64,000 nt of DNA from assembly GCF_020921035.1 (NCBI RefSeq), contig NC_063156.1, positions 28,506,283 through 28,570,282 of the forward strand, given 5' to 3'. A model generated the notes under the pieces. That model had not been told where the DNA came from, made no database searches, and saw only the letters and a list, made by a program, of their open reading frames with translations. Below, piece after piece: positions 35,299 through 46,303 of the stretch; the stretch's first letter is position 1, and every line of letters begins with the position of its first letter. Made by a program: the position numbers and the translations under genes. Source of the DNA: Rhodamnia argentea (Eukaryota; Streptophyta; Magnoliopsida; Myrtales; Myrtaceae).

Positions 35299-36991
35299 TT
35301 AGCCTTTGCTTTTGCCCCAAACAACAAGGTACAAACTAGCCACAGGATTGCACCAATAATCCTAATTTAACGGAATTAATTAGCATAATATAATTTTTAA
35401 AATTTGATAGTTAGCATGAACCGGGCAGAAATTTGAGTAGGAGAATAAGTATCTTCCCAAGGTAAGCTGCTCAGCCAACATGAAGGTGCTCAAGACAACC
35501 ACAATCACCATGCCTAGAGGATTGAAGGCCGTGACGAAAACTGGTCCTCTTTCTTTCATGACCACACCTTAGACGCAGTAGGCCACACTAGCACACTGTT
35601 CCCTACATTTACCAATTAAGGCATAACTACAAATAAACTCTTAAGATTAACAAAAAAATTAAAACTGCTTGGAATTTGTTACTTTCTCAAATTAAGAAGT
35701 GGGTTAACCACAACATAACCTTATGATTCTCACATTATGCTGCTCTGTCGCCAAAATTTCTGTTCCCACTCATGAAAATGAAAATAAATGAAGCTTAATT
35801 CACAAGATAATAGTGGTAGGCATTATAATGAAGGATAACCGATGACTAAGAAGTGATAATAATAGTTCTCCCTTAAAATTTCCTAAGTCATTTGTAAGGG
35901 AAAATCGGTTAAATAATCGTGAAGTTGCGAGTGCTTACGCTATAGACAGACGCAAGTAATTTGGTGTTCCAATGTATGGACCAAACGGTAGCACCTCCTC
36001 TTTCCATGACTAGAGCTACCATGGCATCCTCAATGGCATTCAAGTTATTGTGCTATTGTTGCTTATGATTAGTCTTTAAGAAAAAAGTATTAGGTCTAAC
36101 GTGCGAAGATCGACTGCATTAAATAATTACTTGGCGAATTGTGAAGCAAGCCGAGCAGAACATTCCAACCGTGATCATGAGAGAACCCTTGATGGAATCG
36201 AATTAACATGCATCCCTGGCCTTGGTCCACCATGTAGTGCTCGTGCAATACACGTGCAATATATGTGCATGTCACATAAACGGGTCATCGATAGCCGTAA
36301 AAGCCAATCATATATCTTTGTCAAGCATTGTTGCACCCTAATTGAAAGGCCATAAAGGTGGATAAATCCAAAAGCACCAACTTGGTCATACATTTGGTTA
36401 CTTTGCTTGTAAAGGCTGAAGGGATTTTTCCGACTGGTAATCACATCAGATAACTTGAGGAATATTGCACCGGACCAGTTGTAGTCCATGTGATTTTCTC
36501 CATTAAGGATAATGATGAACAATTTCTTGTGAAACCCAAAAGAAATTTTCATGAAAACCTTATGATCATCTTAATTGTTGCCACTGTCCGTATGCACAAA
36601 ACAAAATGAATTGCCCAAATTGCACCGGAAGTAACATGTCCTTCTCCTAGGGCAGTCCATCATTAATCTCATACTTACTCTAGTAAGCCCAGCGCCATCA
36701 GTGCGATGAAGATGCGGACTGTCATCTTTGGCCTTGTTGTCCTAAAGAAAAAAAGTCACATGATCAACATATCTAAAGCCAAGTTTAACCGGAAATTGTA
36801 TGTAGACAAGGAGACATACTTGTCAAAGAAAATGGCGAAAGGGATGATGACCATTGTGGCGAGCCGACGAGCACATAATTGCTCATGCCCTCGTTTAAAG
36901 CCGCCTTGCAGATGATGTCCATCCTGGCCAGCCCGAGTTGCAAAAACGCCACCAAAATGAGAGGCTTCACCTTCTGAATCCGGGCCATCAA
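35299..36991 (-). pseudogene. WAT1/nodulin MtN21-like transporter pseudogene, copy A
   Basis: Family blocks appear in gene order on the minus strand. About 36991-36790: KPLILVAFLQLGLARMDIIC, KAALNEGMSNYVLV, then a frame slip, with FAIFFDKY in another frame. About 36063-35935: LNAIEDAMVALVMERGGATV, HWNTKLLASVYS, followed by a GTAAGC donor. About 35605-35449: SVAYCV, stop, GVVMKERGPVFVTAFNPLGM, AEQLTLG. About 35345-35299: SLYLVVWGKSKG and TAA. The TAA at 35571-35569 replaces the Gln of the usual YYVQG motif. Several middle exons are not recognisable. With a frameshift and a nonsense codon it cannot make a normal transporter. WAT1-like proteins are membrane carriers (the founder moves auxin from the vacuole). 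Confidence 0.8.
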
Positions 36992-37440
36992 CGTCTGAAT
37001 CTAGGCCATTGCTATCGCTCAAATCGTCCTACCTTCGCTCTTCTAATAGGTGTTGGAGTATGGAATGAAACTTGAGTTCAAAGCTCTCTCCGTGATGTGA
37101 AGACGAAGATGGGAGGAAGAGAGATTCTGTCACTCTCCCTCCAGCAACGGAGCGGAGGAGAGAGAGCGCGACGGTCGGTGAGAGAGAAGACAAGGCAGTA
37201 ATTTTACTAGCGGGACCACCTTGCCACGTGGCCATTATTGAGTGGAGTATCATATGAATGACGTGGAAAGCAATCGCTACCTCATGTTTTCTCACGAGGA
37301 GTAAAAATTAGTAGAAAACATTGCGCAACACCGGCTCACCTACGCTTTTGATAAATTTGGGGTCTCATTGATTTTTACTCTGATTATATCTTGATGGGCT
37401 TTGGCAAGTACAGCTTGCTTTGCATGCCGTGAAGGAAACA

Positions 37441-37520
37441 TGCGGTACATTCTTTTCGAGTTTGAGCCGTAAAGGGAACTTACAGTGCATTCTTTTCGAG
37501 TTTGAGCCTTAAAAAAAAAT
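37441..37520 (+). repeat. two copies of a 40-bp tandem unit
   Basis: 'cattcttttcgagtttgagc' occurs at 37448 and again 40 bp later at 37488, each followed by a similar c(g/t)taaa tail. Confidence 0.7.
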
Positions 37521-37605
37521 CCGATCGAATTTAAATAGGTTTTCAAGTTTGAATGCATTCCTTATTTGAGTGATTTACCAATTTAGATATTTAGTTATTA
37601 CCAGG

Positions 37606-37705
37606 CTCGATGGACGTGGGCCTGACCTTGGCCCGAACCTCTAGACTCGAGTTCGCTCGATGGACGTGGGCCTGACCTTGGCCCGAACCTCTAGACTCGG
37701 GTTCG
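37606..37705 (+). repeat. two copies of a 50-bp tandem unit
   Basis: The 50-bp unit beginning 'ctcgatggacgtgggcctga' is present at 37606-37655 and 37656-37705. The copies differ at a single base near the end (actcga versus actcgg), so the duplication is recent. Confidence 0.95.
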
Positions 37706-40090
37706 CTGTAAAGGACCCTAAATGAGCATTGGGGTTTTCATGCCCAAGCGTAGAGTTTTTAATAAACAAAAGAACTAGAACAATCAAGAAATTTGATGTC
37801 TCATCAATTACAGAGGACAAAAAAACCAAAGAATTGTGAGTAGTCCTCCATTTATTGCTTCTAAACTTCTCAGCTCCTATTATATTTTACTCAGTACATC
37901 AAGATATTTGGTCCCAGTGTTTTATCAGATCAAACTCGATTCCCAACAATTGGAGATATATTGCAGAGTTCGTCCGTCAATGATCGATGACGTATTGAAG
38001 ATAAAACCGACTTTAGTTTCGCCCCGCTTGAAGAAATAAGCCAATTAAAAACTTCGAGCACAGCATAGTACTTACTCTTTAAATCGATATCGGGTTCTCT
38101 CTTTATAGTAGCCCAAGCTGGATCCATCCAGCTCACAACAGAAGAGTTTGCTCTTGTTTCGCAGCATCGGCTTGCCATGCAACAAGAACCAAAGGTGCAT
38201 AGAGACAGCAGCAGCATTCTTTTCTTAGCTTGTTTCCCCTAAAAGAATGTCAAGGTAATCTCCATATCACTATGAAGCTCAAAGTAAAGAGACAATTACA
38301 TAATGCTGGTGCTTGAATAACATGTTCTTCCTGATATTTCTTGCAACAGATATTGGACAGATGGAGAGCTAGAACTGCATACAGCCATACAGAGAGGGTT
38401 CAATCAATTTATTAAGGAACAGAATATAAAGACAGGAAAAGTTTAACACTAGGAAAGGCCAAGCCACACTAAAAAACCTCTGCTGTTTTAGCAAGGCTTA
38501 CTAAGTAAGATCTCAACTTGGTGACTACTTTTCATTTCTCTGGAGAAGAAGCAAGCTGTTAAGTAACCTGATAATGGAATCGACAAACTCATTGCGAGTT
38601 ACATGGAGTACAACAAAATTTCCAAATGCTGCTCACATTTTCACTCCCTGTAAGATTTGGTTCATCGTTCTTCGAGCATGTGTGTTCAATGATACAAACC
38701 GACGGAGAAACTCTTAGAAAGGCGGAGCCTTGTGGCCATGGTAAACTCAACTGGACTTCTTGGATTACGACTATGTATCGTGAAGCTAAGAGAAAAACCT
38801 CCGGCAACTCAGTTTTACCCAAAATCTGATGAACCTTTTAGACCCTTGTTCTGAGAAGCCGTAGCAAGATAATTGGATATATCCTACTATCAATATTCAA
38901 GACCCTACGCATCTCCATAGAGGGTGACAACCATCTCAGGCTCGCGACGTCAGGATCCTTGATCTTGAACTATTGATTCCGCTGATGCAAAAGCCGATTG
39001 CTCATTGAAAACTCAAAATCGGATCTAACAAGGTCCTCTAACAGGGAGCACGCCGGAAAAGCATTGTTCCTAACTCCCAGTCCTCAACACTACAGGAGAA
39101 TGTCGCCACGATAAACGGAACTTCTGCAGGAGAGCGCACTGATCTGAAGGGCCAGAGCTAGTCGGCGAAACCCTCGTACTCATCATCTTAATAGGACTTT
39201 CCTTTGAATAGAAGACAGTAGTAATGTACAACTAGAACACTGGAAAAGTTGAGTGTCGAGTTGTAGAGATCAACATTGATTAGAAGAAACCGGCAAGTCC
39301 TACTGTTATAAAGACCGACTGAACCGTGATTCTTTTTGTCAGCTAAGTTGATCTTTTTTTTTTTTTCTTGGCTCAGTAGCTAAGTTGATCTTCAAGTGTT
39401 GACATTGCTTCATTTTCACTTCATCGACTAAAACTGGCTTTCTGGTCAACTAGGTTTATCGAACGGTAGCTCTCGTCGTCGATCTATCGGATCTCTGTCG
39501 ATTTGACTATCGATGATAACACTTGACATGTTTTTTTGGTCGATACTGACGCATGTGCAATTTAGCAAGCATAAGTCCCACGAAAAAGGTCGATTGCCAC
39601 TTCCGATGCCGACACGACCGGATCGATCAAAATGACTAACTCTTCTTGAGAAAAAAAAAAAAGTACAAAGTATCTAATTGAATAAATTTGGATAATTATA
39701 TAATTGAAAAAGAAGAAAATTATTTTTGAGCCTGCCTCAGACGGCCATCGGCAGTTGGGCATCTCCCGCACGGGAAGTTGTCTCCGAGTGCGCCAAAAGT
39801 CACTGCCTTTCACCTTCTCCCTCCCTCGTCCTCTTCCTCTCTGCAATCGTCTCCTTGTCCTATTCCCAGATTCTTCCTCCCAATTCCAAGCCCTCTTTTG
39901 ATCCCTCGATACCTTCTGCTGTCTCGGAACACATGTTGATGGCGATGACTCTCCTCGTCCTGTAGCTCATCATGACCCTCGCCGGCACGCCTCGCGTTGT
40001 TCTGGGCCCACCCTCCTCCTGGACTGTACCGAGCGCCTGTGCAGTTATATAGCGGTCGCTGCGGCGGCGAAGTCGGAGGCCTGGTGTGAG
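37706..40090. other. intergenic, no supported gene
   Basis: Several short frames exist (for example 38589-38822 on the minus strand) but none carries a recognisable motif or a credible splice context. The last 350 bp before 40091 should hold the promoter and leader of the UNC93-like gene. Confidence 0.4.
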
Positions 40091-43000
40091 ATGGATTCCG
40101 CAGATTCTCGCCGTGACGAGGAAGCTCCATTGGTCGCTGCCGAGGCCTCGCCGGCTCCGTCGCTTCGGAGAAGCCATGCCCGAGACGTTCATATACTGAG
40201 CTGCGGGTTTCTGCTCATCTTCTTGGCCTACGGCGCTGCTCAGAATCTCGAGAGCACTGTGAACACTGTGAGTTTCGGGGACAATTTCGTTGAATTGCGG
40301 GCTCCAAGTTCGCACTTTTTTTAACCCCCGGGTAGACTGAGAGAAGTCGATGGTCGGGAGATGAAAACCTAGGAGCAGATTTTGCACTTCTGTGTCTGAC
40401 GTTGCTTTAAGGAATGCTTTTTGTCGTTTGACTTTGCGACTTGGTCTCGTGAGTTTCTTGATTTTGTTGCAGACGGATAATTTGGGCACGATCTCGCTTG
40501 GGATACTGTACGTGTCCTTCACATTCTTCTCCTTGGTCGCTTCTCTGGTGGTTCGGGCAATTGGCCCCAAAAATGCTATTCTTCTTGGGACTACTGGTTA
40601 CTGGCTGTTCATAGCAGCGAATTTGAAACCATCCTGGTATGCCCTTCAGGGTTTGTAGGTTGTTTGTATACTGCTCAGCTGCTTGCAGATAATTTTCCTG
40701 CTCCGATGTTTCAAAGAGTCGATGAATTCGTTGTGTACATTGGCATGCCTTTTGTTCCACCACAATGTGGTATATGGGGTGGCTCCCAGTAAACATAAGA
40801 ACCTCCGAGAGTCTTAATGAGACGTTGCCACAGGCAGATCACTATGTTCTAAACTTCAGAGATCTAGTTAGTTAGCTCATAAGCATAGCTGGTCATCTAA
40901 CTTTGTGCAAGTGCAGAAGTACTATGGATCTGTAGGTTACTGGGGTACTCAATAGACTATCAATCTTTTGGCCATCATAAAGCCTCTTTCTCGCAAAAAC
41001 AAAATAAAGGTGCAGATAGAGATAGTGAAGACATCCTTGGTACTTATAAATTAGACAGTTCATTTTTGGGCTGAAAAAGAAATTGACAGTCTAAATATCT
41101 GTTCATTACTTAAAAACTTTGTGGTGGACTACAAACTCTTCATTTTTTAGATGTTCCTGATGCAGGCTCACAATGGTTCCCGCTTCTTTCTATCTTGGGT
41201 TTGCTGCGTCAATAATATGGGTTGGGCAGGTGGATTTGCTTCCTTCTGATTTGTGTATAAACTCAGTCTGTCTTTATTGTAGGTCCACTGCTCTTGTCTT
41301 GCTATCGGTTGTTTCCCTTACCTAATTTTTTCTGTTAGGGGACATATCTTACCTCGACTGCACGTAGTCATGCAAAAGAGTGCAGCTTACATGAAGGAAC
41401 AGTTATTGGTGCCTTTAATGGAGAGTTTTGGGGAATGTTTGCTAGTCATCAGGTCGTATTTGCTAATTGAGTTTTTTAAGATTGGCTTTTTATCTTAAAC
41501 ATCCAGCACGTTGTCCTGATCTTTTTGACCATGTCTTTGCAGGTTGTTGGAAATCTAGTATCTCTAGCTGTTTTGAGAGAGGAAACAGTATGTGGCATCA
41601 TCCCTTTACTCATTCCTTCTCTTTTCTATCTGTCTGTTAACCTTCTAATGTCACCAGCTGTTTTTAGAGAGGAATCTGTATGTAGCATCCCCTTACTCGT
41701 TCCTTTGTTTTTCGATTGTTTTGCTTGTTAGTTAACATACATGATCATGCCACATGAATTCGTCTCATTTTGTCCATTTATAGAAGGCAAGCAATACTGC
41801 CTTTTGGTGAATACTTTCTTATGCAGGGAAAGATGATTATAACAAATGTTTCTGCGTTTGTTCTTATCTTCCCTTGATTCTAAGATTGTCATTATAATTC
41901 ATTGTGGATTTTGTTTCCCTTAAATGTAGGATGGGAGTGCAAGCGGAACAACATTATTGTTCATTGTGTTTCTGTGCAGTATGACCTTCGGAACCATACT
42001 TATGTGTTTCTTGAGAAAAAGAGACAGTAGAGAAGAAAGTGCACTTTCCCCAGAATACCCTGCTTGTTTCCATTCTTCTCTGGTGTCTCTATCAAAGTCT
42101 GTGATTAGTCCTTTGTTTGATGTAAGAATGGTGCTGATAATCCCGCTGATTGCATATTCGGGGTTGCAGCAAGCATTTGTTTGGTAAGTACTACATTACT
42201 CTGTGTCGGTAGTGATCTTATTTTATGTTCTCTTGCATACGCCAGTCATTGATTTTTTGTTTTGATGCATGCAATTGTTTGAAATCTTGGTTAAGTTGTC
42301 CGTTGACATGTCCAAAAGCGCCTTGAACTAGTCAACAAGTCATTTCATCCTGCAATTAAAGCCATAAAGCAATTTCATTGAAGGATTAGCATGTGGAGCT
42401 ACAGTTGTATGTGTACCTGTTGGTACTTAAACGCAAAGTAGTCCATCCTATAAAGCTCTGTCACCCTAATGGAGATCGTGTACTTTCTGTGGGGTTGTTA
42501 ACTTTTGCATTGGTGTTACAATTGTTGATTCACAGCAAGAAGTGTTACCATCGACTTGAGTTCATGGCAAGTACAATGAAAAAAAATAAAAATAAATTGC
42601 CACTGCATAAAATTACAACAGAATATACTAAAACAAATAGGTCTGGTTTGATTGACATTTTAATTAAAAGTCAAATAATAGATGCCTGCTAATGCTGTCT
42701 TAGTCATGCGTGTTTTTTTCTCTGTTTCTTCCCATCAGTTTCTATGAAAACGCTATTTGAAGATGCTTTAGATGATTACTTTAATATGCCGGTGATTAGT
42801 TGAACCATGTTTGTGCTCAATATGATGCCAATCTTAAAATGACAAGGTTCTGTGACATTACAATCGGCTTATCTGCATGGTACCATATGCAGTGAAAGAT
42901 TTCTTGATGCGGTGATTCAAGGTCTTTGATGTTTCATTTAAATTGAAGGACTTGCGTACCTTCAAACCTTGATGTTTGTTACATTGAGGTGTTCCTAAGC

Positions 43001-44463
43001 GCCAGTTGATAAACCATTTTCATATCTTAGGGCTGAATTCACGAAGGACATTGTCAAGCCAGCTCTTGGGGAGTCTGGCGTAGCTGGTTCTATGGTCGTC
43101 TATGGGGCGTTTGATGCTATAGTAAGTATTAAGATGCATGTAGGATTTGGATCTTCACTTTCTTCTTAGCCCTTGACAATTTCATTACTTTTATGTCTTT
43201 TTCTACTTTTTGGACAAACTAATTTTGCAAAGGCGGTGTTATTTTTTCCCTTCTTTGGTTGTGATCCGTGCATCATGGACTATTGAGTGTTATATTCTTT
43301 ATTTTCTAGTGTTGCTGCATGAATCCTGCGAATTATTAGTCCTTGAGTTATTTTTGTACTTGAGGTCTACTTGGATAGCTATTCTTAGGAACAAGCCATT
43401 AGGACCTAATACTGGAAAAGTAGCAACTAGCCTGCCTGAGTAAGCAAATATTTTCCAGTTGGTTGCTCTATGAGAGTGGGTATGTTAGCTTTCATGTCCA
43501 TTGCAGAAGTGTGGCTTCTTGGATAGACTGAAATACTATGATCTCTTCATTTAATACGTGTATCTTTCTCAGTGCTCCGTGGCTGCTGGTCGTCTCACCT
43601 CTGGTCTTACATCAATTACTTGGATAGTTTCCGGTGGTGCTCTTCTTCAGGCTTCTGCGTTCGTCTGGATGTTGGTGAAAAGCAGGTTCTCTCTTTACTC
43701 AGATTGAGTTACGGAGCAAATTCTAATCAACATTGTGATCTGAAGCATCTATTTCCACTGTTGTGATGTTGTAATGCAGCTTTAGCGGAGTCTTTCAGAT
43801 TATATGCCCCCTTGTACTGGCTGCAATTTTGGGAATTGGTGATGGTGTTCTTAATACACAATTGAATGCTCTTCTTGGATTGCTCTTCAAGAGAGATACG
43901 GTAAGGAAAAGTTAAGACACGACTCTTTCTATTAGTCCATGGATAAACATAAAATACTTTGAAGGATTCTGTCAGTGAATTTCAAAACTTCAACAATCCC
44001 TTGTTAAGAGTCAAATTATGCTCGTCACTCACTTCCATTTAACTTCTGAGTTGTGATCGATGAAATTCCATCTACCATATGGTAAATTTTATCTAGAGCT
44101 TTTTTGTGAACGTGCATTACTTCGTATTGTTGCTTGCCTAACTTTTCAGGAAGCAGAGTGCTTGCATTACATGTATTTAATTTATAGGGTAGATCTATCT
44201 GAGTTGTTTCTCTCTGATTCGACATGAATCATCAATAATCATGATTGTTCGTCCATGTTGATTGCTTCTGGGGACAGGAAGGAGCATTTGCGCAGCTAAA
44301 AGTCTGGCAGAGTGCATCAATTGCAGTAATCTTCTTCTTGAGCCCATACATCTCGTTGGAGGCTATGTTGTGGATAATGCTCGCCGGAGTCTGTGTCTCA
44401 TTTTCTGGGTTTTTGTACCTCTCTCTTCGTGTAGAAAAAACATTCTACCGTCCCAGTTCTTGA
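40091..44463 (+). CDS. UNC93-like protein (At3g09470 type), multi-pass membrane protein
   Basis: UNC93 proteins are 11-12-pass membrane proteins of the major facilitator fold; animal members regulate K+ channels or traffic receptors, and plant relatives are linked to K+ and stress responses. Exons: 40091-40267, 40473-40636, 41166-41229, 41339-41452, 41543-41587, 41930-42183, 43031-43121, 43573-43685, 43780-43900, 44278-44463 (1329 nt, 442 aa). The acidic N-terminus is followed by RDVHILSCGFLLIFLAYGAA and QNLESTVNT. Later blocks NLGTISLGILYVSF, IGAFNGEFWGMFA, YSGLQQAFVWAEFTK and EGAFAQLKVWQSASIAVIFF match the Arabidopsis UNC93-like 3 protein along its length. Every splice phase closes. A 90-bp intronic duplication follows exon 5 (annotated separately). 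Confidence 0.95.
41566..41735 (+). repeat. 90-bp tandem duplication covering the 3' part of UNC93 exon 5 and its donor
   Basis: The stretch 'agctgttttgagagaggaa' plus GTATGT and the following 'tttactcattcctt' (from 41566) recurs 90 bp later (from 41656) as 'agctgtttttagagaggaa' plus GTATGT and 'ttactcgttcctt'. The second copy lies in the intron, retains a consensus donor and is preceded by an AG (tcaccag). Confidence 0.8.
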
Positions 44464-46303
44464 AAGCTTTGAATCCTCATGTTTTGCTCTTCCAATATTC
44501 GCTGTCATGTGGAAAAGTTGTATCCTCTGTGCCTTTGGAACTTGTTCGAGGGCGCAAAGTTTGCGAAAGTGAACTGAGTTTGAAGTGTAATTATAATGTC
44601 TGAATGAGAAATCACTTCTCGAACAACCTTGTAGACATATGTGCTCTTCAAAAGGAAGGAAGAGGACACGACTATAGTTTCAGATGGTAAGTAAGGAGAA
44701 TCAGTGTCCTTTTCCAAGTGGGGGTTGTATGAGGCAGTGGGGTCATACGTTCATGTCATTTTAGCTGTCATAATGTCTGGATTTGAACGGACGGTTCATT
44801 CCCTGAGAAAGCGCAGATCTCGACATGGCCACTGGTTGACCAGGCAGGCGATGGTGGTTTAGTCGGCTCTCTCTTGTTGTCTATGCATGGGTTTGAGGTG
44901 GTGAGTACAAAACGAGACGAATAAACAAATTTCTAGACGTTTTTATACTTAGTCAAGGAAGAAATAATTCAGTCGGTGTAGTATATGTACTCAATTGAAT
45001 CGAAACCATTGAGAATAGTATGTTCAATGTGGTGGGCCTTCCCATTAGATCTGACAGTCGGGATTTAATTGGGGGGTATAACTACTGGGTGCTCCGAATA
45101 TGTTATCTATCCTCAAATCGAGTCAATTACATGCCTTTTCACATTGAAGCGAAATCAAGTTTTTTTTATTAGTTTAGATTGTATCATGAGTTATCTACAT
45201 GTTTACTTCAATTTCCTTTTGTTTGAAAGAAATATTGGTATTGGACACGACATTTGAAGAGCCGCGAAAGGCTAGTGCTCGCAATGGATTGAGCCCAACA
45301 AAGGCTTGGACGGCTGACAGTGGCTTGAGGGTTTGCGCTGTAGTATGCATTTCGCGTCTTTAACAGGGATTAGCTTGTGCGTTTGCCCTTGCAGTTCTTC
45401 CCAATCGTTAAGTCGTTGTGCCTTGCCGACGTTGAATTTGGCTTTCTTGCAGGGGTGGCGCAGAGCATGTTTGTATTTCGCAGAACTCGTTGAGTGAGTG
45501 CGACCACCATCGGAGGACGAAGTCCAAATTGAGTTGTGATGGTCGGAAAATAGTTGTCGCCGTTGTTCTCCATTGCGAAATATAAAATGCGATTAAATCG
45601 TTGCAAGGGGGAGGGAATAAATGATTCGACAAATAGGTTTATAGACGGAAAGTTTTTTGTTTTTTGTTTTTTTGGGTCGGGTGTTCAGTGGTCACCGGAC
45701 AACAACCTCTCTCTCTCTCACACACACTAAATTTACATTTTTTACCGTTTTGCTTGTGTGGCGCCACATCAGCGACACGTGTGACTGTGGAGCATGTCAT
45801 GACCACCGCCTTAGCAATTCCCCGTTAGACCCCAAGAATCTACTAATTTGGACAAATTGTGGAACTTTTAGGGACCCGCTTGAAAATAAAAGTTTGGAAG
45901 TGTCAATTTGTGGGAACAGCAAAAGTTAGGTTTAAATGCGAACTTAAATCGATCTCTTTCTTCAACCGAATGTTTACTCGGCGATTTTCTCTGTCATTCA
46001 TGATTAGTGACCTCGCGCTTTTCCATTTTACCCTCCTCTTCCCCCCCTCTTTCCCTCCATGCGGACAGCCCGCAAATCAGCGAATTCACGCACCAAATTC
46101 ATCGCATGACGCGATTTCACGGTGTCGGTGATCTCCGCGTTTTCTCCCTTCCGAGGAAATAGAGGGATCGGGCTCGAATCGAGGGTCAAATACGATAAAG
46201 CTCCGATCTTTATCCTTTCCTTCCCGAATCTCTCCGATTCCCAATTTCCCAGAATCCGATCCGGATCGACCCCCGAATCGTCCCCGATCACCACCGACCG
46301 GGA
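44464..46303. other. intergenic between UNC93-like and the ARF-GAP gene
   Basis: It holds the UNC93-like 3' UTR and, from about 45900, the promoter and leader of the ARF-GAP gene. A (CT)n(CA)n microsatellite lies near 45707-45727. No additional gene is recognised. Confidence 0.5.

Noticed and set aside
38589-38829. overlapping frames on both strands of 67-77 codons
   Set aside because: Both look mildly protein-like, but neither matches a known domain, so no gene was called.
39860-40570. 236-codon open frame on the minus strand
   Set aside because: It crosses two UNC93-like exons and an intron in antisense and has no recognisable domain.
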